A stretch of 64,000 nucleotides of DNA from Atopsyche davidsoni (GCA_022113835.1 JAILWY010000023.1:12088001-12152000), one strand, 5' to 3'; positions 11,820-24,449 are shown, counted from the stretch's first letter. The notes: generated by a model from the sequence alone, not told the origin. Made by a program: numbers and translations.

Positions 11820-12272
11820 ATAATCAATTCATTCATTCGTGAGGGGGGTTTCTCAGGGAGCGCACTTTTCGCTGCTCCCCAGTATGCCTCCCCTCCTTTC
11901 TATTCGTCTCTGACATTCGTCCCTTTATGGAGACAGCGTCTCCGTTGGTTGATGCGCTGAAAAACACGAAAGCTGAAAAGCATGAAAATGGTGTCACGTG
12001 CTCTTCAGCTCTCGATCCTCTTCAGCGCCGTTCTCGTCTTGTCCGTGGGCTTCTCCTGGCGGGTTCGAAGAGCCGAGGGCCGGGTGTCGGGCGGGTGACG
12101 GGCGGCGGGTGATGGGTGCTGGATGCGTGCGCTTGTACCGGCGTGCATGTCACAGCCCCGCGTGAGATTTATCGGCCAATCAGCGCCGGCCCGAGGAGCG
12201 CGGGCGTAAGCGCGGGGTCCTCGCTGTCAGGGCTGCCGCCTTTCAAAACTTTTATATTCACTGCACTACCAC
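11820..12272. promoter_or_regulatory. GC-rich, promoter-like island
   Basis: A 450-bp island, far more GC-rich than its surroundings, with a CACGTG E-box at 11995-12000, GCCAATCA at 12175-12182 and GGCGGG/GGGCGGGTG words near 12090. A TATA-like run lies upstream at about 11797-11817. It also contains a short signal-peptide-like ORF (11982-12098). The right end is cut by a retroposed insertion that begins just after a 15-bp duplicated target. The island could be a promoter/5'UTR or an enhancer; the sequence alone does not decide. Confidence 0.35.
11982..12098 (+). CDS. Short ORF with signal-peptide-like N-terminus (possible first exon of a secreted protein)
   Basis: A 38-codon frame starting MKMVSRALQ, with a hydrophobic core LSILFSAVLVLSVGF, then polar and basic WRVRRAEGRV before TGA. 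Positive N-terminus, about 15 hydrophobic residues and a following dibasic RR resemble a neuropeptide or secreted-protein precursor start. I do not recognise the family. The start context AAAGCATGA is acceptable. If this is a first exon, the donor would have to be one of the weak GGGTGACG/GGGTGATG sites at its 3' end, and I see no downstream exon. In GC-rich DNA such a frame can arise by chance, so confidence is low. Confidence 0.17.
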   Translation: MKMVSRALQLSILFSAVLVLSVGFSWRVRRAEGRVSGG

Positions 12273-12599
12273 AATACTACTCGTATTCTCCGATGGTCAT
12301 TAAATGCACCATGGTTCGTCCAGAAGGCACTACTCCGAAGAGACACCTAACTGAAGACGATACACGAGGTCATCATTGACCTCGCCCACTCCTTCCAAAT
12401 CTCCACCCCCTTAGTCCCAAACCCATATATCAGTTCCCTCCTAAAATCTCGAGGACTGCTTCTACCAAAAAAGCCAAAAGCCATCTCCCCCCCCACCACC
12501 CCCTCCAAATCCCCCCACTCATCTTCCACCCACACACCACACCACATAACCACAACCACACAGCCACAAACGATAGATAGATAGAATACTACTCGTATT
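12273..12599 (+). mobile_element. Retroposed insertion with GATA tail and 15-bp target-site duplication
   Basis: AATACTACTCGTATT at 12273-12287 recurs perfectly at 12585-12599. The 297 bp between ends in GATAGATAGATAG directly before the second copy. A perfect direct repeat plus a short tandem 3' tail is the signature of target-primed reverse transcription, so this is a SINE or a 5'-truncated non-LTR element in plus orientation. The 3' half is strongly C-rich on the plus strand (12380-12570). No reverse-transcriptase motif or tRNA-type A/B box is visible, so the family is unassigned. The perfect duplication suggests a recent insertion. A 96-codon minus-strand open frame across it is a composition artefact. 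Confidence 0.85.
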
Positions 12600-12970
12600 T
12601 TTTTTAATATTAAAATAAAAATTATACTTCTTAACATTTAGACTGACTTTATCTATTACGGTGGCCAAGTCATATAAATATCAATAAGAAAATATGACTT
12701 TTCAATGTATGCATATGAACCAATGCAGTATGCCGTAGTATTTATTTTTTGTATGTTTTTTTCATTTATACTAATATTGCATCATAAGTATGCATGAAAT
12801 CGGTTTATTTGTAGTGCATTGAGAATTGATTAAGTAAACCATTTTTTTTTTTAAATGTAAAAAATACTTTAAAATGTTGAATGAGATATAAATTAATTGT
12901 TTTTTTTTTTGTTTTTTTTTTGCTCATATTAGTAAATATGAATTCTTATTGTAATAAACTAAGATTTTAT
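12600..12970. other. AT-rich stretch with poly-T runs
   Basis: Several T8-T12 runs; nothing else seen. Confidence 0.5.
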
Positions 12971-12979
12971 AAGTTTGTG

Positions 12980-13150
12980 CAGCCCTGCCGGAGATGGAAG
13001 AAAGGCGCCTACAACAACAGGTGTCAGGGAGATTTGATAAAAGACGCCTGACGGTATAACGGCGGCGCGGAATGTTAGCCAATCACAGGCCAGCGGAGTA
13101 ACGACCCATCAAAGCCTCCTGAAGGCTCTTGCGCGTAATTACATGTTATT
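12980..13150. promoter_or_regulatory. GC-enriched block with CCAAT-type word
   Basis: A compact mixed-complexity block containing GCCAATCA at 13078-13085 and two related words GGCGCCTAC and GACGCCTGAC. It borders AT-rich DNA on both sides. Candidate regulatory element; no coding signal. Confidence 0.33.
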
Positions 13151-13453
13151 ACAGACTCCTGAATCACCAGTGTAAATAATGCAATCCCTTCTCGGAAATC
13201 ACCCAAAAACAAAAATGCACGATACAGGTGCGCGCTAATTACTCTTGTTGTTATGGATTATAGCAGGTTCCCTAGCGCGGCCATGATTGAGTATGATATG
13301 CAAGATAATTAATTTTGATAATTTAATTTTTATCTTGCATTTTTTAAAAGCTTTTTGGGCGCTTGAGTCCACATCAATGTTGTTTAATCTTTTAGCGAGA
13401 ATATTTAAAATATTTTTGGCAGAAAGTACATGGTTGAATTCAATTTTAAATAT

Positions 13454-13640
13454 TTTGAATAAAATACTTTTGGATTTTTCCTCGTGTTTGGTTTTATTGG
13501 TGACTGGTTTCGCCAACCTTTCACAATGGCATTTTTTTCACTACGTTTGATAATGCCATCGTGTAAGGTTGGCGAAGCCGGTCACCAATAAATCTAAATG
13601 CGAGGAAAAATCACAAAAGTCATTTATTTTAAATATATAT
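13454..13640. mobile_element. Hairpin (foldback/MITE-like) element, copy 1
   Basis: This is a long inverted repeat. The left arm around 13467-13530 (ATTTTTCCTCG, then TTATTGGTGACTGG, CGCCAACCTTTCAC, ATGGCAT) is matched in reverse complement by 13553-13630. The arms exceed 70 bp and surround a short loop near 13531-13552. A 28-nt core at 13565-13592 recurs at 20101-20128 with 26 of 28 positions identical, which marks a dispersed family. No transposase is present, so it would be non-autonomous. The arms are imperfect, suggesting age. Confidence 0.75.
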
Positions 13641-13779
13641 TTTATACGTGCAAAACTGATATTTCAATTTATATAAGAGATTATTTTTTCTAAATATAGC
13701 TTAAAGTTAAAAACAAAACAGTTTTAAAATAAATTGATAAATAATAAATAGCTGCCTTTTGAATTGTGCACAGTTCCTA

Positions 13780-14280
13780 GCTATCAAATAATAAGCTCCC
13801 CGGTTTTTGATTTCGGTGTCTCCTCTCAGAGATACAATTTAAATCAATTAGGCTTCTTCTGTCCCGAAACATCTGTAATGTCATGAACACACGCCCATGT
13901 CTTGACATTAGAGTTGGGAAACGACGTCATTTGAATTGCGTGACTTTTGTATGAACCGAAGCCCGGAGAGCTGTGGCAAAATTGAAGAAAATCGTTCACG
14001 ATGCACCATGTTTATGAGGATACGGTAGTAGGCAGCGGTCCGATCACGGTCGTGACTGCGGATCGTGATCGGCGGAAGTGGAGTACCTAGATCCAGTCGC
14101 TAGATGTCACTAGGGACACTTAGAGCACGAGGAAAAAATGCGACACGTTTGGATGCTTGTGAGATAGCTGGGAATTATCCAGGAATGCCCGAGAGATTAT
14201 CATTCTCTTTCAATTGTCGAGGTATTGTAGGGTTAATGAAATAAATTGAGCAACAACTCGTCGTCTGTTCCGCGTAGTGG
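13780..14280. other. Mixed-complexity block with small perfect inverted repeat
   Basis: A GC-enriched stretch relative to its neighbours. It contains CCGATCACG (14040-14048) and its reverse complement CGTGATCGG (14064-14072) around a 15-nt spacer that itself includes GTCGTGA. No gene is seen. The paired site could be a dimeric transcription-factor site or chance. Confidence 0.3.
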
Positions 14281-16429
14281 CGCCTGTAAAAGTAACTGTG
14301 GCTTTTAATCTACGGTTTGAGGCTTAAAAACTGTAATTATTAAAATTTAGGGCAATATGTGACAATATTTTAAACAGGTAGCACAATTTCAGTACATAAA
14401 TAAATTTTTATGATATTTTATTCGTCATGCGACAAGTTCATTTCTAGATTAATGTCACAAAGAATTCAAAGTACTCTGGGTATTATACAAATCATACTTT
14501 TTATTTCAAACAAGTGTATACAATTACAACGTATACATATTTTCATTTTTGATTATTATTGTTAAAACTAAAGCTACTCAATTTTTCAGTATCTGATGGA
14601 AATTATTGCTTTGAAGATTGATGTTAGCTTCAGAAACTGGAATTCATCAATTTGACATTTATACGTAGAATAAACAATAAGAAATAATACAACATTAAAA
14701 TAACCAATGCGTTTCGGTACAAATTTAATTGAAAAAATGTACAGGTTGATGCGATGCCGTGACGAACAACTCAATAAACCACGAAAATACTGGCACTTGA
14801 TAATTCAATCGAAGTAGAGCAATAGCCCTCACCTTTGTGTGAATAATTCATGACATTTGCCTACCAGTGATGTAATGAATCTTGAGCAGATCATATTGTT
14901 TTGAGAAGCGGAATGATAATAAGTAGATTATCGGTTCGCGGTACAGCCGCGGCAGTTATTCCTAATGTAGACCGAGCAGAAGAAGTGCCTTCATACCAGG
15001 AATGGCTAAGACGTACAGATTTAAAATTTATAAATATTTTTTTCTCTTCAATTGAATTATTACATATATTTTAATTTTTAAACAAAATTGTAAATACCGA
15101 TAATCATATTCATAAATGAAAATTCGTTTAGGAATTGTATTTTTTGTAAAATTTTAAATATTAGAAACTAGAGTTCAATCATTCATTATTTGATACGTTC
15201 TTGATTATACCCGTTCATGTCTAACGTGGATGCCAATCAACTTGACGACGACATTATCTCGTGTGCTTTTCTATCCACAATCTATCTTGTCGGCCATATG
15301 TCCTGTTAATTGAGACTTTAGATTATATGTGATTACATCAATGGGTATCGACAAATAAGAATTGTCATATTGCTATACACTGGAAGCCCTTCAAAAGCAA
15401 AATCCCTAAAAAAATATTACAATCTCCTATCCATTTGTTCATTTACATTTTCAGTTTAAATATTGATTATTACAACAACAAAAAAATGTCTTTTCACACC
15501 TTCCTAAATTACTGTTTTTTTATGTTGTGAAACCACGATTCGTTGCAGATAGATATATTTAAAAGAATTTGGTGTTTAATCTACATAGAAAATTTAAAAA
15601 AAAATCCGCAGATGAAAATTGAAATTGTATCAAATATATGTTTTCATTTAGACCTAGTTGTGTTTTAAATGTAATATAGAATTTGACAATGCGTCGTGAA
15701 TGAGTTGAATAATTTTTTTTGACTTATATCGTCATAACTTGTGGAGAACATTTGAATAATCCATGTAATATGGCCGTTCCTGTCCTTCCCAAGCATCGCC
15801 GGTACAGCCGACGCGGACCCACACTGCATACAATACTATTGTTGCAATATCCGTCGTGACAACATACCAAGGTTTATTGTTTTATTATTCGCGGCAGATA
15901 TGGCGGACTTGCAGTTTGAGAAGTAACCAGTGCAATGGATCACTTGTTGGGAAACGTGAACTGTAAAGTATTCAGTGGAAAATACAGAAAAATAGATCAC
16001 AATGATCATTATCATCATCATAATCTTCTGAATGACTAATCGAAAATATTTATAGATGATCTAGTTACTTGGCGTATTTATTTTTTCAACGATTTTTCAT
16101 ATGAATAAATGAGTGAAAATATTAAAATACTTACTTATTTAGAGATCTCTGCTTACATGAATCCTCAATAAAAAAGTCAATTTTACGTTACGTTTTTTCA
16201 ACGGATTTTCAAACGATACTTATTTTACAGTATTTTAAAATATATATTAAAAGAACAGCCCAAGAGAACCATATGATTGCTTGGGAAACAATTTAAATTT
16301 CTTTATTCTATATATTGAGATATTTAGAAAAAAATGTATGAAACTATACGTTAAGATAACATGCATGAAAGTTTTTCTCGTAAAACTAGCTCTAGATCAA
16401 TATTTGTATATGGACGCAATGGTGTATCA
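14281..16429. other. AT-rich stretch with minor mixed blocks
   Basis: No gene. GCCAATCA occurs at 15232-15239. Small mixed blocks at about 14820-15010 and 15760-15960 (GCCGGTACAGCCGACGCGG, about 15799-15817) are the only higher-complexity parts. Confidence 0.35.
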
Positions 16430-16620
16430 ATTATGAAAGTCACCGGAAATACTTGCACTCGACAGAAGTAAGCAGCACTTCCTGCTGCAGGGCGCGGGGC
16501 CCTGGGAAGTCTCGGGCCGGCGCAAATGTCAGTGCTCTGATAAACAAACCGTGCCAGGGAAGATCGCATGCAGGGGTGCTCAAGGAGAATAACAGTTTCA
16601 AATATTCCTCAAAAGTTGTT
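16430..16620. other. GC-enriched block
   Basis: About 190 bp with GCAGCACTTCCTGCTGC, GGGCGCGGGGCCCTGGG and a forkhead-like TAAACAAAC, flanked by very AT-rich DNA. Short frames on both strands are open by composition. Candidate enhancer. Confidence 0.33.
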
Positions 16621-18279
16621 TTTAATTTTCTACGTGTACATACAAGGTAAGTTGTTCATGATTATTAACTTGCGTAAGTATGCTTTTAAATATGCACACA
16701 ATAAATAAGTACTATATATAACAACTGAAAACTTAAATTGTTTGAAATAAGTAAGACTACATTGTAATGTGTTTCTACCAATAAATATATTACAAATTTA
16801 TCAGTTGACTAAATATATATATATTAAAATTGTTTAAGTTAAGAGTTTAGGGAAAATCAACAAAATATTTTTATAAGATACGGATTGTTATAATTATGTC
16901 TCTTAAATCAGTTATGTAAAATATATACGTATTTTATAAAGAAAATGAATTGTTTTAATCATTTTCATTTAATTGTTATAAAAGAGCATGTAAAATTTAA
17001 CCATAGAATAACATAAAATTCTATTCATTCAATCACACTAAATAAATATTTATAATAATAATGTAATTAAAAAAAAATTATAAATTACATATGTATAAAT
17101 AGCAATTAATCCTCAGATTAATTAATTCTGCATATATTTTATCAATGTTAATAATTTGTACCACATCATTTTGATACAAATTAATGACTTAGGTTTAATC
17201 GTTTCATAAAATATTTGGACGACTTATTTTTTGTATGATTTTGTTTGTAGTGGATATTAGTGATTCAATCAATACATCATTCTGCAAAATAGTTAATTAA
17301 ACAAGTTCGTCAAACGTATAAAAAAAAATTCTTATAGATAAGACAGAAGTCGTAGTTTGACTGATGTATTAGTACTTTGTAAGAATATTTTTATGATTAA
17401 TGCTTTAATAGAAATAATTAACGATTTAATTAAAGAATTTAAACAAACCATACATCCACGACGCGCTAATAAATCTGATAGCTTAAACATAATCTCCGAT
17501 CAACGACCCCATCATCGAACTAAATGATCGAAACGATGTCTTTGGATCATTTCTAATAACAATAAAATTTTATTTTGCCATTCGGATACCTCTACAAATA
17601 GAGTCATTTTGCACACTAACATTAATTATTGGATTTATGTCTGTTTATTGCCATAATTTGGACACACCGTACACGCAATAATGGTGAGAGTTGATGTTTA
17701 GAAATAAACGAATCGCTACTAAGAAGACCGGTTAACGTCAATAATAAAGAAGGCTCGTTAGCGTTTTATCCAAAGTTCTCGTAAAATCAGCCTGTTTGAG
17801 ACTTAATTATCTGAGACTAATTTGTTGCATAAAATAACGATATTCTTTAATCAATGCTTTTTTTAATTATTGGCGTGAAAAAATATTTTATATTAGTTGA
17901 CGATTAAAATTTTTAATATGATTTGAAAACTTCGAGGTATGTGATTAAGTTTCATCTAGATTTATCTAGAAATTTACTTGGAAGAACACGATATTTGATT
18001 CATTTATTTCCATTTTCTTATCCTTATGAATTATTTCCAGATTATTCATTTTCATTAAAAATAAAATTATTCTTGGATTTATTTTATAAAATTAATGAAA
18101 TTTAAAATTACAAAATAAAAAAATTTATTCCATGAAGTACATGGAATAAAACATTGTACAGTAACAAAGTACAAATTAAAATAGTTGGTATGTTAAATTA
18201 ATTAAATCGCACCCAACGTAGCAAGTACTGCCTGTTTATACTGAAAAAATAATATTTATTCTGATGCTTTTTAAAAAGT
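16621..18279. other. Very AT-rich stretch with one perfect inverted repeat
   Basis: No gene is seen. TTTATTCCATG (18124-18134) and CATGGAATAAA (18140-18150) form a perfect 11-bp inverted repeat with a 5-nt loop. A modest mixed block lies at 17450-17780. Confidence 0.4.
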
Positions 18280-19020
18280 GCCTTATCTAAATGTGCGGTA
18301 GAGTAACACTCAATACTCCCCTGACCAGCCGCAGGATATGTGCCAAGCAGCGCACGGTCTCTTGTGTAGCTCTGATCGCAGATGACCCGCGCTTGCTGAG
18401 TGTAAAACCGTGTACTTCCGATGGCCACAGTTAGCAGGTGCCCCTGAAGAATAGCCCAGTCCGGCCCTTATCACTTCATGCTCTAGTTAACCCGGTGCCA
18501 ATGGCTCAAGATAAAAAGACGATGTCTTGAATGCGATTAAGTACGAACTAACGATAGCCTAGAGCACGCCGTCTAAAATACAACATGTACGGTTATGCTG
18601 ACTTAAAAAGATACATTATCGAACAAACAACTAATGTTTAAATTGCAGTAATAATAATTAACAGGAAACCTTTTCGATAATTAGCCGAAAATAAAAAATT
18701 AATGATACTAATACGCAATCGGTTTCAGTAGTTAAAGACAACAGATAAAATCGTGTTTATCTAATTGCAATCTGAGCACAACAAGGAATTTATAGAAGGC
18801 GTGTAAAAGCCGGCACAAAATGGATGCAATGCCTCACCAAGCAGACACCGCTATCGGTAGTGCTCAACGGAATCGTTGTTCAAATTAATAGACCATGTAC
18901 CGGAGTCCGGACGACAAGAGGTGAGTTGTTAAAATCCTATTGTGAGATAATGTAACGACCGCTCGGGAACGGGAACACACTTGGCGATTCCTTCCTGCTA
19001 AAACGTACTTTGTGCAAAAA
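18280..19020. other. Mixed-complexity blocks
   Basis: Two GC-enriched portions, about 18280-18600 and 18780-19020, separated by AT-rich sequence. There are no splice-bounded exons and no recognisable protein. Candidate regulatory DNA. Confidence 0.28.
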
Positions 19021-19739
19021 CGGCCTTTTAAAAATGTTTACTTAACAATATAATTTTCATCAATTGACTAAAACGTTCAGAAAAATCAATTATGAAGAAG
19101 TGATGAATAAATTAAATCAATTATTTGTAGTTCTTACTGGAATATATACTATTTTCCTGTAGTAATCATACAAGATTCCAACAAGTAAATACTTGAGCAA
19201 ACAGAAAATATCTCTAAATATTATATAAATTTTATTCTGAAAATAGTATCATACATCACATACTTGAAGTTTAGGATACTTAATAACTTTTTCGAAAAAT
19301 TAAATATGTTTTCGTGGCGTCAGAATTCTCATAAAGTTAAAAAAATGAGAGATCATTCAATAAGCGCAACTAAAGTTGCTTTTATCATAAATATTAACCA
19401 AAAAATATATAAAAGCAATAATGTACAGTAAAACCATATATATTAATTTTATAAAAATAAATTTGATTAAAAACAAATATGGTTGCAATCATTCGATTAA
19501 AAATTATTTACAAACCTTATATAGCTAAAAAAAACACACGTAAATATATATTTTGAGTTTTATTTTAATGGCTTATTAGTTTTCTGTAGTGCTTACACGT
19601 ATATGTTTTATAAATGATTGTTGTCATTTTTTTATAACATTTTAGTACTTTAAACAATAAGCAATTATTTATGTGCGTTCGTAAATTTTGGGTACAGTTG
19701 TTAGTTGACGAAAACACAAATCGTGTAATTTTCAAATCA

Positions 19740-20030
19740 CTCACATTTAATTGGACTTGGGCTGTTTGTGGACGAACGATTGCGATGTTCGCGATGCCTG
19801 AAAGCTAAATCGGCAGATAGGCTCGCCGATTGGAATCGAGCCCGGGCATGAAGAATTGTGTCGGTACCTGCACCGAGACGGCCGGCCGCCTGCTACGCTA
19901 TGATTTACTGAAAGGCCCTAACATGATATGCGCTGGTTGTTTATGGTCCTTGTAGAATGCCATGTGCGTGCCGTATGAAGCCGTCGCCGGGAGAGAGACA
20001 CAGTTTTTGCCTGTTGCTATTCATATGATG
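19740..20030. other. GC-enriched block
   Basis: About 290 bp with AGGCTCGCCGATTGG, GAGCCCGGGC and GACGGCCGGCCGCC, and a GAGAGAGA word near 19991 (GAGA-factor type). Flanked by AT-rich DNA. No ORF of note. Candidate enhancer or boundary-type element. Confidence 0.33.
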
Positions 20031-20056
20031 AGCTAATAGTATTTTATATATTAAGT

Positions 20057-20145
20057 AAAATACTTGAGTGATTTTTCCACATATAGATTTTTATTGGTGA
20101 AAGGTTGGCGAAACAGGTCACCAATAAAAAATCACTCAAGTATTT
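20057..20145. mobile_element. Hairpin element, short copy 2 of the GGTCACCAATAA family
   Basis: Outer arms TACTTGAGTGATTTTT and AAAAAATCACTCAAGTA, and inner arms ATTGGTGA and TCACCAAT, pair in reverse complement around AAGGTTGGCGAAACAGG. The core at 20101-20128 matches 13565-13592 at 26 of 28 bases. The outer arms differ from copy 1, so only the core is shared. It may be an internally deleted derivative or a related family. Confidence 0.6.
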
Positions 20146-20149
20146 GACA

Positions 20150-23100
20150 TATTATTTAAAATATTAAAATGGAATTCCACCAATTCAAAAATATTGAATT
20201 TATGAACAAATAGCTCAAAAGCTCTTTTGTCCGTTTTTAAGTATATTTTCGTTTTAAATCTTGAAATTACTCACATATTTATTAAAATAAGTTTTTTAAT
20301 AGAAATATTTTATTTAGGCTTTTTTTTTAAATTAATATCATTAAAAAAAACATTGGGAACAAATTAATATTTTTCTTCAAATAATAGATTAAAAACTACC
20401 GATTGAATTAATAACAGTACTTTCTACTGATGTTTATTTTATAATACATACAGCTTTATTACGTAAACAATGTATTTTTTTTTTATTTAAAAAGTAGAAA
20501 TTTAAATTTTTATATAGCAAACTTATAGTTTTAAGTTCTTGAAACCAATGGCTTTGTTAAGACTATTCATATTATAAATTGCATTTAGTCACGAGGTGAA
20601 TACATGACACCATCAGAAATATTTGTAAATTCTCAAATTTAACGAAATCTATATTGTTTAATAAATGTTTTATACAATAAAAACATCTTTCACAACATGT
20701 TAATTTGATGTTTTTCAATATTTTTTATATACAAAGTGGTACTCAAAAAGCAAAAAAATGTTTTAAATAGGTAAAAAAAAGATGTTTTAGGGCATGTAGC
20801 ACTTCGTTGATTGCATGCAATGCACGTCACTGACATTGTTACTGAAGTTGCTATGGTTCTTTAGAGCTATCGGAAGCATATTCCTTACAATATAGCCTTC
20901 CATAGAAGGGGAGTTCGGGCAGTATTACATTGTTCCCGAGCGGTCAGTCTCCTTGTCGGCAGAACATAGCCTTATCGTGACGCGGGAGGTTGTGCAGCCG
21001 CAAGGCTTCCACGGGTATCGTAGGACCTGCCGCTTTCTGTCTGACTTGGTAATATTTGTTATACATGCTAATGATAAGGGGTGACTGAGCGACAAGCAAC
21101 TAAAAAAACTTAATTTCAGCATATTTGAACTAAGTCAATCGACATTAAAATCAAAATGTTTGTGAATAGATTGAGTTCGGTATCATTTCAATACAAACAA
21201 TATAACTTTTAAAATAATATATTATGTAATCCACTTTTATAAGAAAAATTATCTTTACTTTTATGGATACTTTATGCAAACCTCCAAAAAGGCTATCAAC
21301 AATATATGAAACAACCCACATTATAACGTCGATCATCAATTTAAAACAACGCATAGAAATCATAGCTCACATTAATAACAACTATCTCTAAATAATTTTA
21401 TTGTTTTTGTTTACGGTCAACGACAAGCAATTTTATTTTTCCCTTTATACCCACTCTTATAATAATTGTAAGAAAATCGAAGTGGTCGTATAAAATAGGT
21501 TGTTATGGATATCTTTGGCATACTCCTGTACATAGAAGCGCGATGCACTCGGGCTCTCCGATAATGCCGATTTATGTATATACAAATCATGAAAGTTTAA
21601 TTGCAGTTGCAGCCTGCCTGGACATCGCCGTTAAATGTACGGACACTTTAAGGCAAACAAACTGCATTAAAATATTCACACTTAACGACCGAATTATTGC
21701 AAAATTAGCATACTGTTTCCCTATGATATAAAATATTGCTGATTTCAAAGAAAAAAAAGATACTCGTGTCCGTGTTCGTAAATAGAAATTGATAGTAAAA
21801 TTATCTGATTAAGAGCAAATTATGAATTTGTGTAGATAAGTGAGCACAGTAGTAAAATGTGTGTTTTAGTACGTTGGAATTTATTTGTCACAAAAATATC
21901 TTAGATTTATACATCAAGTCTATAATCATTAAGCTTTTTAACGACCTAATAAGAAGCTACACAGATAATAACTGCTATTAGATCTTGTTAAAATAAAAAT
22001 GGTTATTTGGCTAATAAACTAATGAATTTTATTTTTTTATATGCAAGTGCTAAGCTTTTCTGGTAGGGTATATTGGTGACTATTATTGAGAAATTCAAGC
22101 AGCTGGCATTAATCTTTATTAAGTCTTCATATAGTAGGTAGATTTGTAAGGTTTTGTCACGAGCCAGTGAGAAGCTTACAAAGGCTCACCTAATCGCAGG
22201 GCACGCCGTAGCACTAAAGAATTTAAAGTGGCTTATCTTAAATGTCTGTTTAGACACATGAAAGCTCCTGAATGTTTATTTAACATACAAGAAATAAACA
22301 AATTACATTTTTGTTTTGAACACAAAATACCCAAATAATAAAAATATTTATCAAAAATGACATATTTTTAAAATTATTAAGAATAAAATTTATATTAAGA
22401 ATTAAGAATAGGACAAAAAATATTCATCAAGAATTTACGAATTGTAAAAATCAAGGTAAATAAAAGCAGTGAGTTTTATCAGTTATTTTTAATCTCACGG
22501 TTATTTTTTTTTATTATAAACATAGCATGAAGTAGTACTGAAGTCGATTCGTATTCTCTCATGCAGAAATAGAGGAGCGGAACACCTCCGATATCGTGCA
22601 ATTGAAATGTCATCCCATCCTACTCTTTATTGGCCACCCGTTCACCTGTTCACTGTTCAGTAACACCTAAGTATATAACACAGTGCCACACTCTACATAT
22701 TTATTTATTTAAAGCATATGTTTGCACAATATACCAGGTGAAATCTCAATAGATCGGGCACGCATTTAAGAAATTTAGGTAGCTTATATAAATTTATACA
22801 AACATATATAAATATGTATTTTATAAGCGCTACTTACAAGAAAGCAATTTCTTGCATCTATAAAAAAGCTACATAAATCACAAAAAAAAATCACCAGAGG
22901 AAAGTACTATATCTTCTTGTATGTTTGTCTCGATCAAAGCTTCTGCAAAAACGACAATACTTGAAGACTTTAAAATGAGGGGTGATGCTTTACTTTTCGA
23001 GCTACTTTACTTACTTTCAATAAATTACGATAAAAAGTTTTGTATGCTATGTACAACGATACCATAAACTTACGACTCTATGTTTTTGTAATCTTCGTTT

Positions 23101-24449
23101 ATGGACGGTTTGTTTTTAATATTCATAAAAAACTGCAATCGTGGATTCTAAATTTGCAGCACGCCATTGCTGTTTGTAGATAACTTTAATAACTGCCTAT
23201 TAGAATTGTAATGTAAAATCAATTGGTAGGGACTTGGAAGAAGATTTTAATAACAGACAGGTTTGTAAGGTTGCCTGTTTAAATACATTGTATTAAACAA
23301 TATTTTTTTTATTGAATAAACTTTCCGAACACTTTAAAAGCAAATATTATTTTGCATATATAAAAAAATAAAAATTAAACAAAGTATATATTCAAAATTT
23401 ACAGCTAATATTTTATAATTACCTATATATTTTCCATAAACGGTCGCAAATCTTCATACTACGGCTATTTAACGATATTTATATAAATGGCTTGAGTATT
23501 TGTATTTCTAACTATAGGTAGCTAAGGAGTTGAGTGTGGGAACGGCAATTATGCTCCACATTAGGGTATAATTAGAGAGCAGTTTGTCCTAATCGAGTCG
23601 ATTAATATTCAGATTCGCAACAATCTTGATTTCGATTTGTAGCTCAACTCACCTGCACAGATAGAGCGATGAAAATTTCCACGTTCGATGATTTATTACA
23701 AAGCTCTGCTTAGGCAACATTATCGTAAATATGAAATTTATTTTTTCGATCAACCAATTGGATTGTTATGAATGTAAAAAAATGGCATATTAAAACGTTA
23801 GTTATTATTTTTGATAATTATTAAATTAAAAAAATACAGGAAATTAATATTTATAAAAGTTTAAGAATATTTGTATTGTAGATAAAGATCAACTCATAGT
23901 ATTTTTTTTCTTATTTGAATCCATTACAATAAACGCATCTTCTATCAGACTCTAAGAAACGTTTTAGACTAAAAGAGATATTTCAAAAGTATTAAATGGC
24001 TTTGAAAAGTCGCTAGGAAACAGAATTTGGGGCATGCTGGCATAAAATCACAATATATCATTAATATAGTATAATATGCAACGTTTGTGTCAATAGTCGT
24101 AGAACATGTGCGGTATTTTTTAAAACTAAATGCATGTTTTTATAAAGCGATGGTTAGTTTAAGTAAAAAAAAAAAAAACATCAGTGGGTAAAACTTAAGC
24201 TTGATATTTAAGTTTCATAATACGCAAAACATCCATAACAGTATTCATCCAAAAAGATAATATTCTGACATAGTAATTCATTGCCATAAAAGGATTCGCT
24301 TTATAGTAGTTCCAAGGACGCTGTGTTTCTATTGTCTGCACAAAGGCAGGCAGTACGAATAGCAAAATAATAGCTCTTGTAAAAATAATATTACGTTTTG
24401 TATCAATTACAGAAAAAGGATATATTTGTTATTTATTATAACCTTCACA
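20150..24449. other. Long mostly AT-rich stretch
   Basis: No gene is recognised. Mixed-complexity segments occur at about 20800-21070, 22140-22240, 22540-22680 and 23520-23700; the last has a perfect TGTGGGAA (Su(H)/CSL-type) at 23535-23542. A 13-nt poly-A run lies near 24167. The remainder is low-complexity AT. Confidence 0.35.

Noticed and set aside
12347..12637. 96-codon minus frame rich in Val, Trp and Gly
   Set aside because: It spans the retroposed insert, whose C-rich plus strand explains the composition, and it continues past the insert boundary into unrelated DNA.
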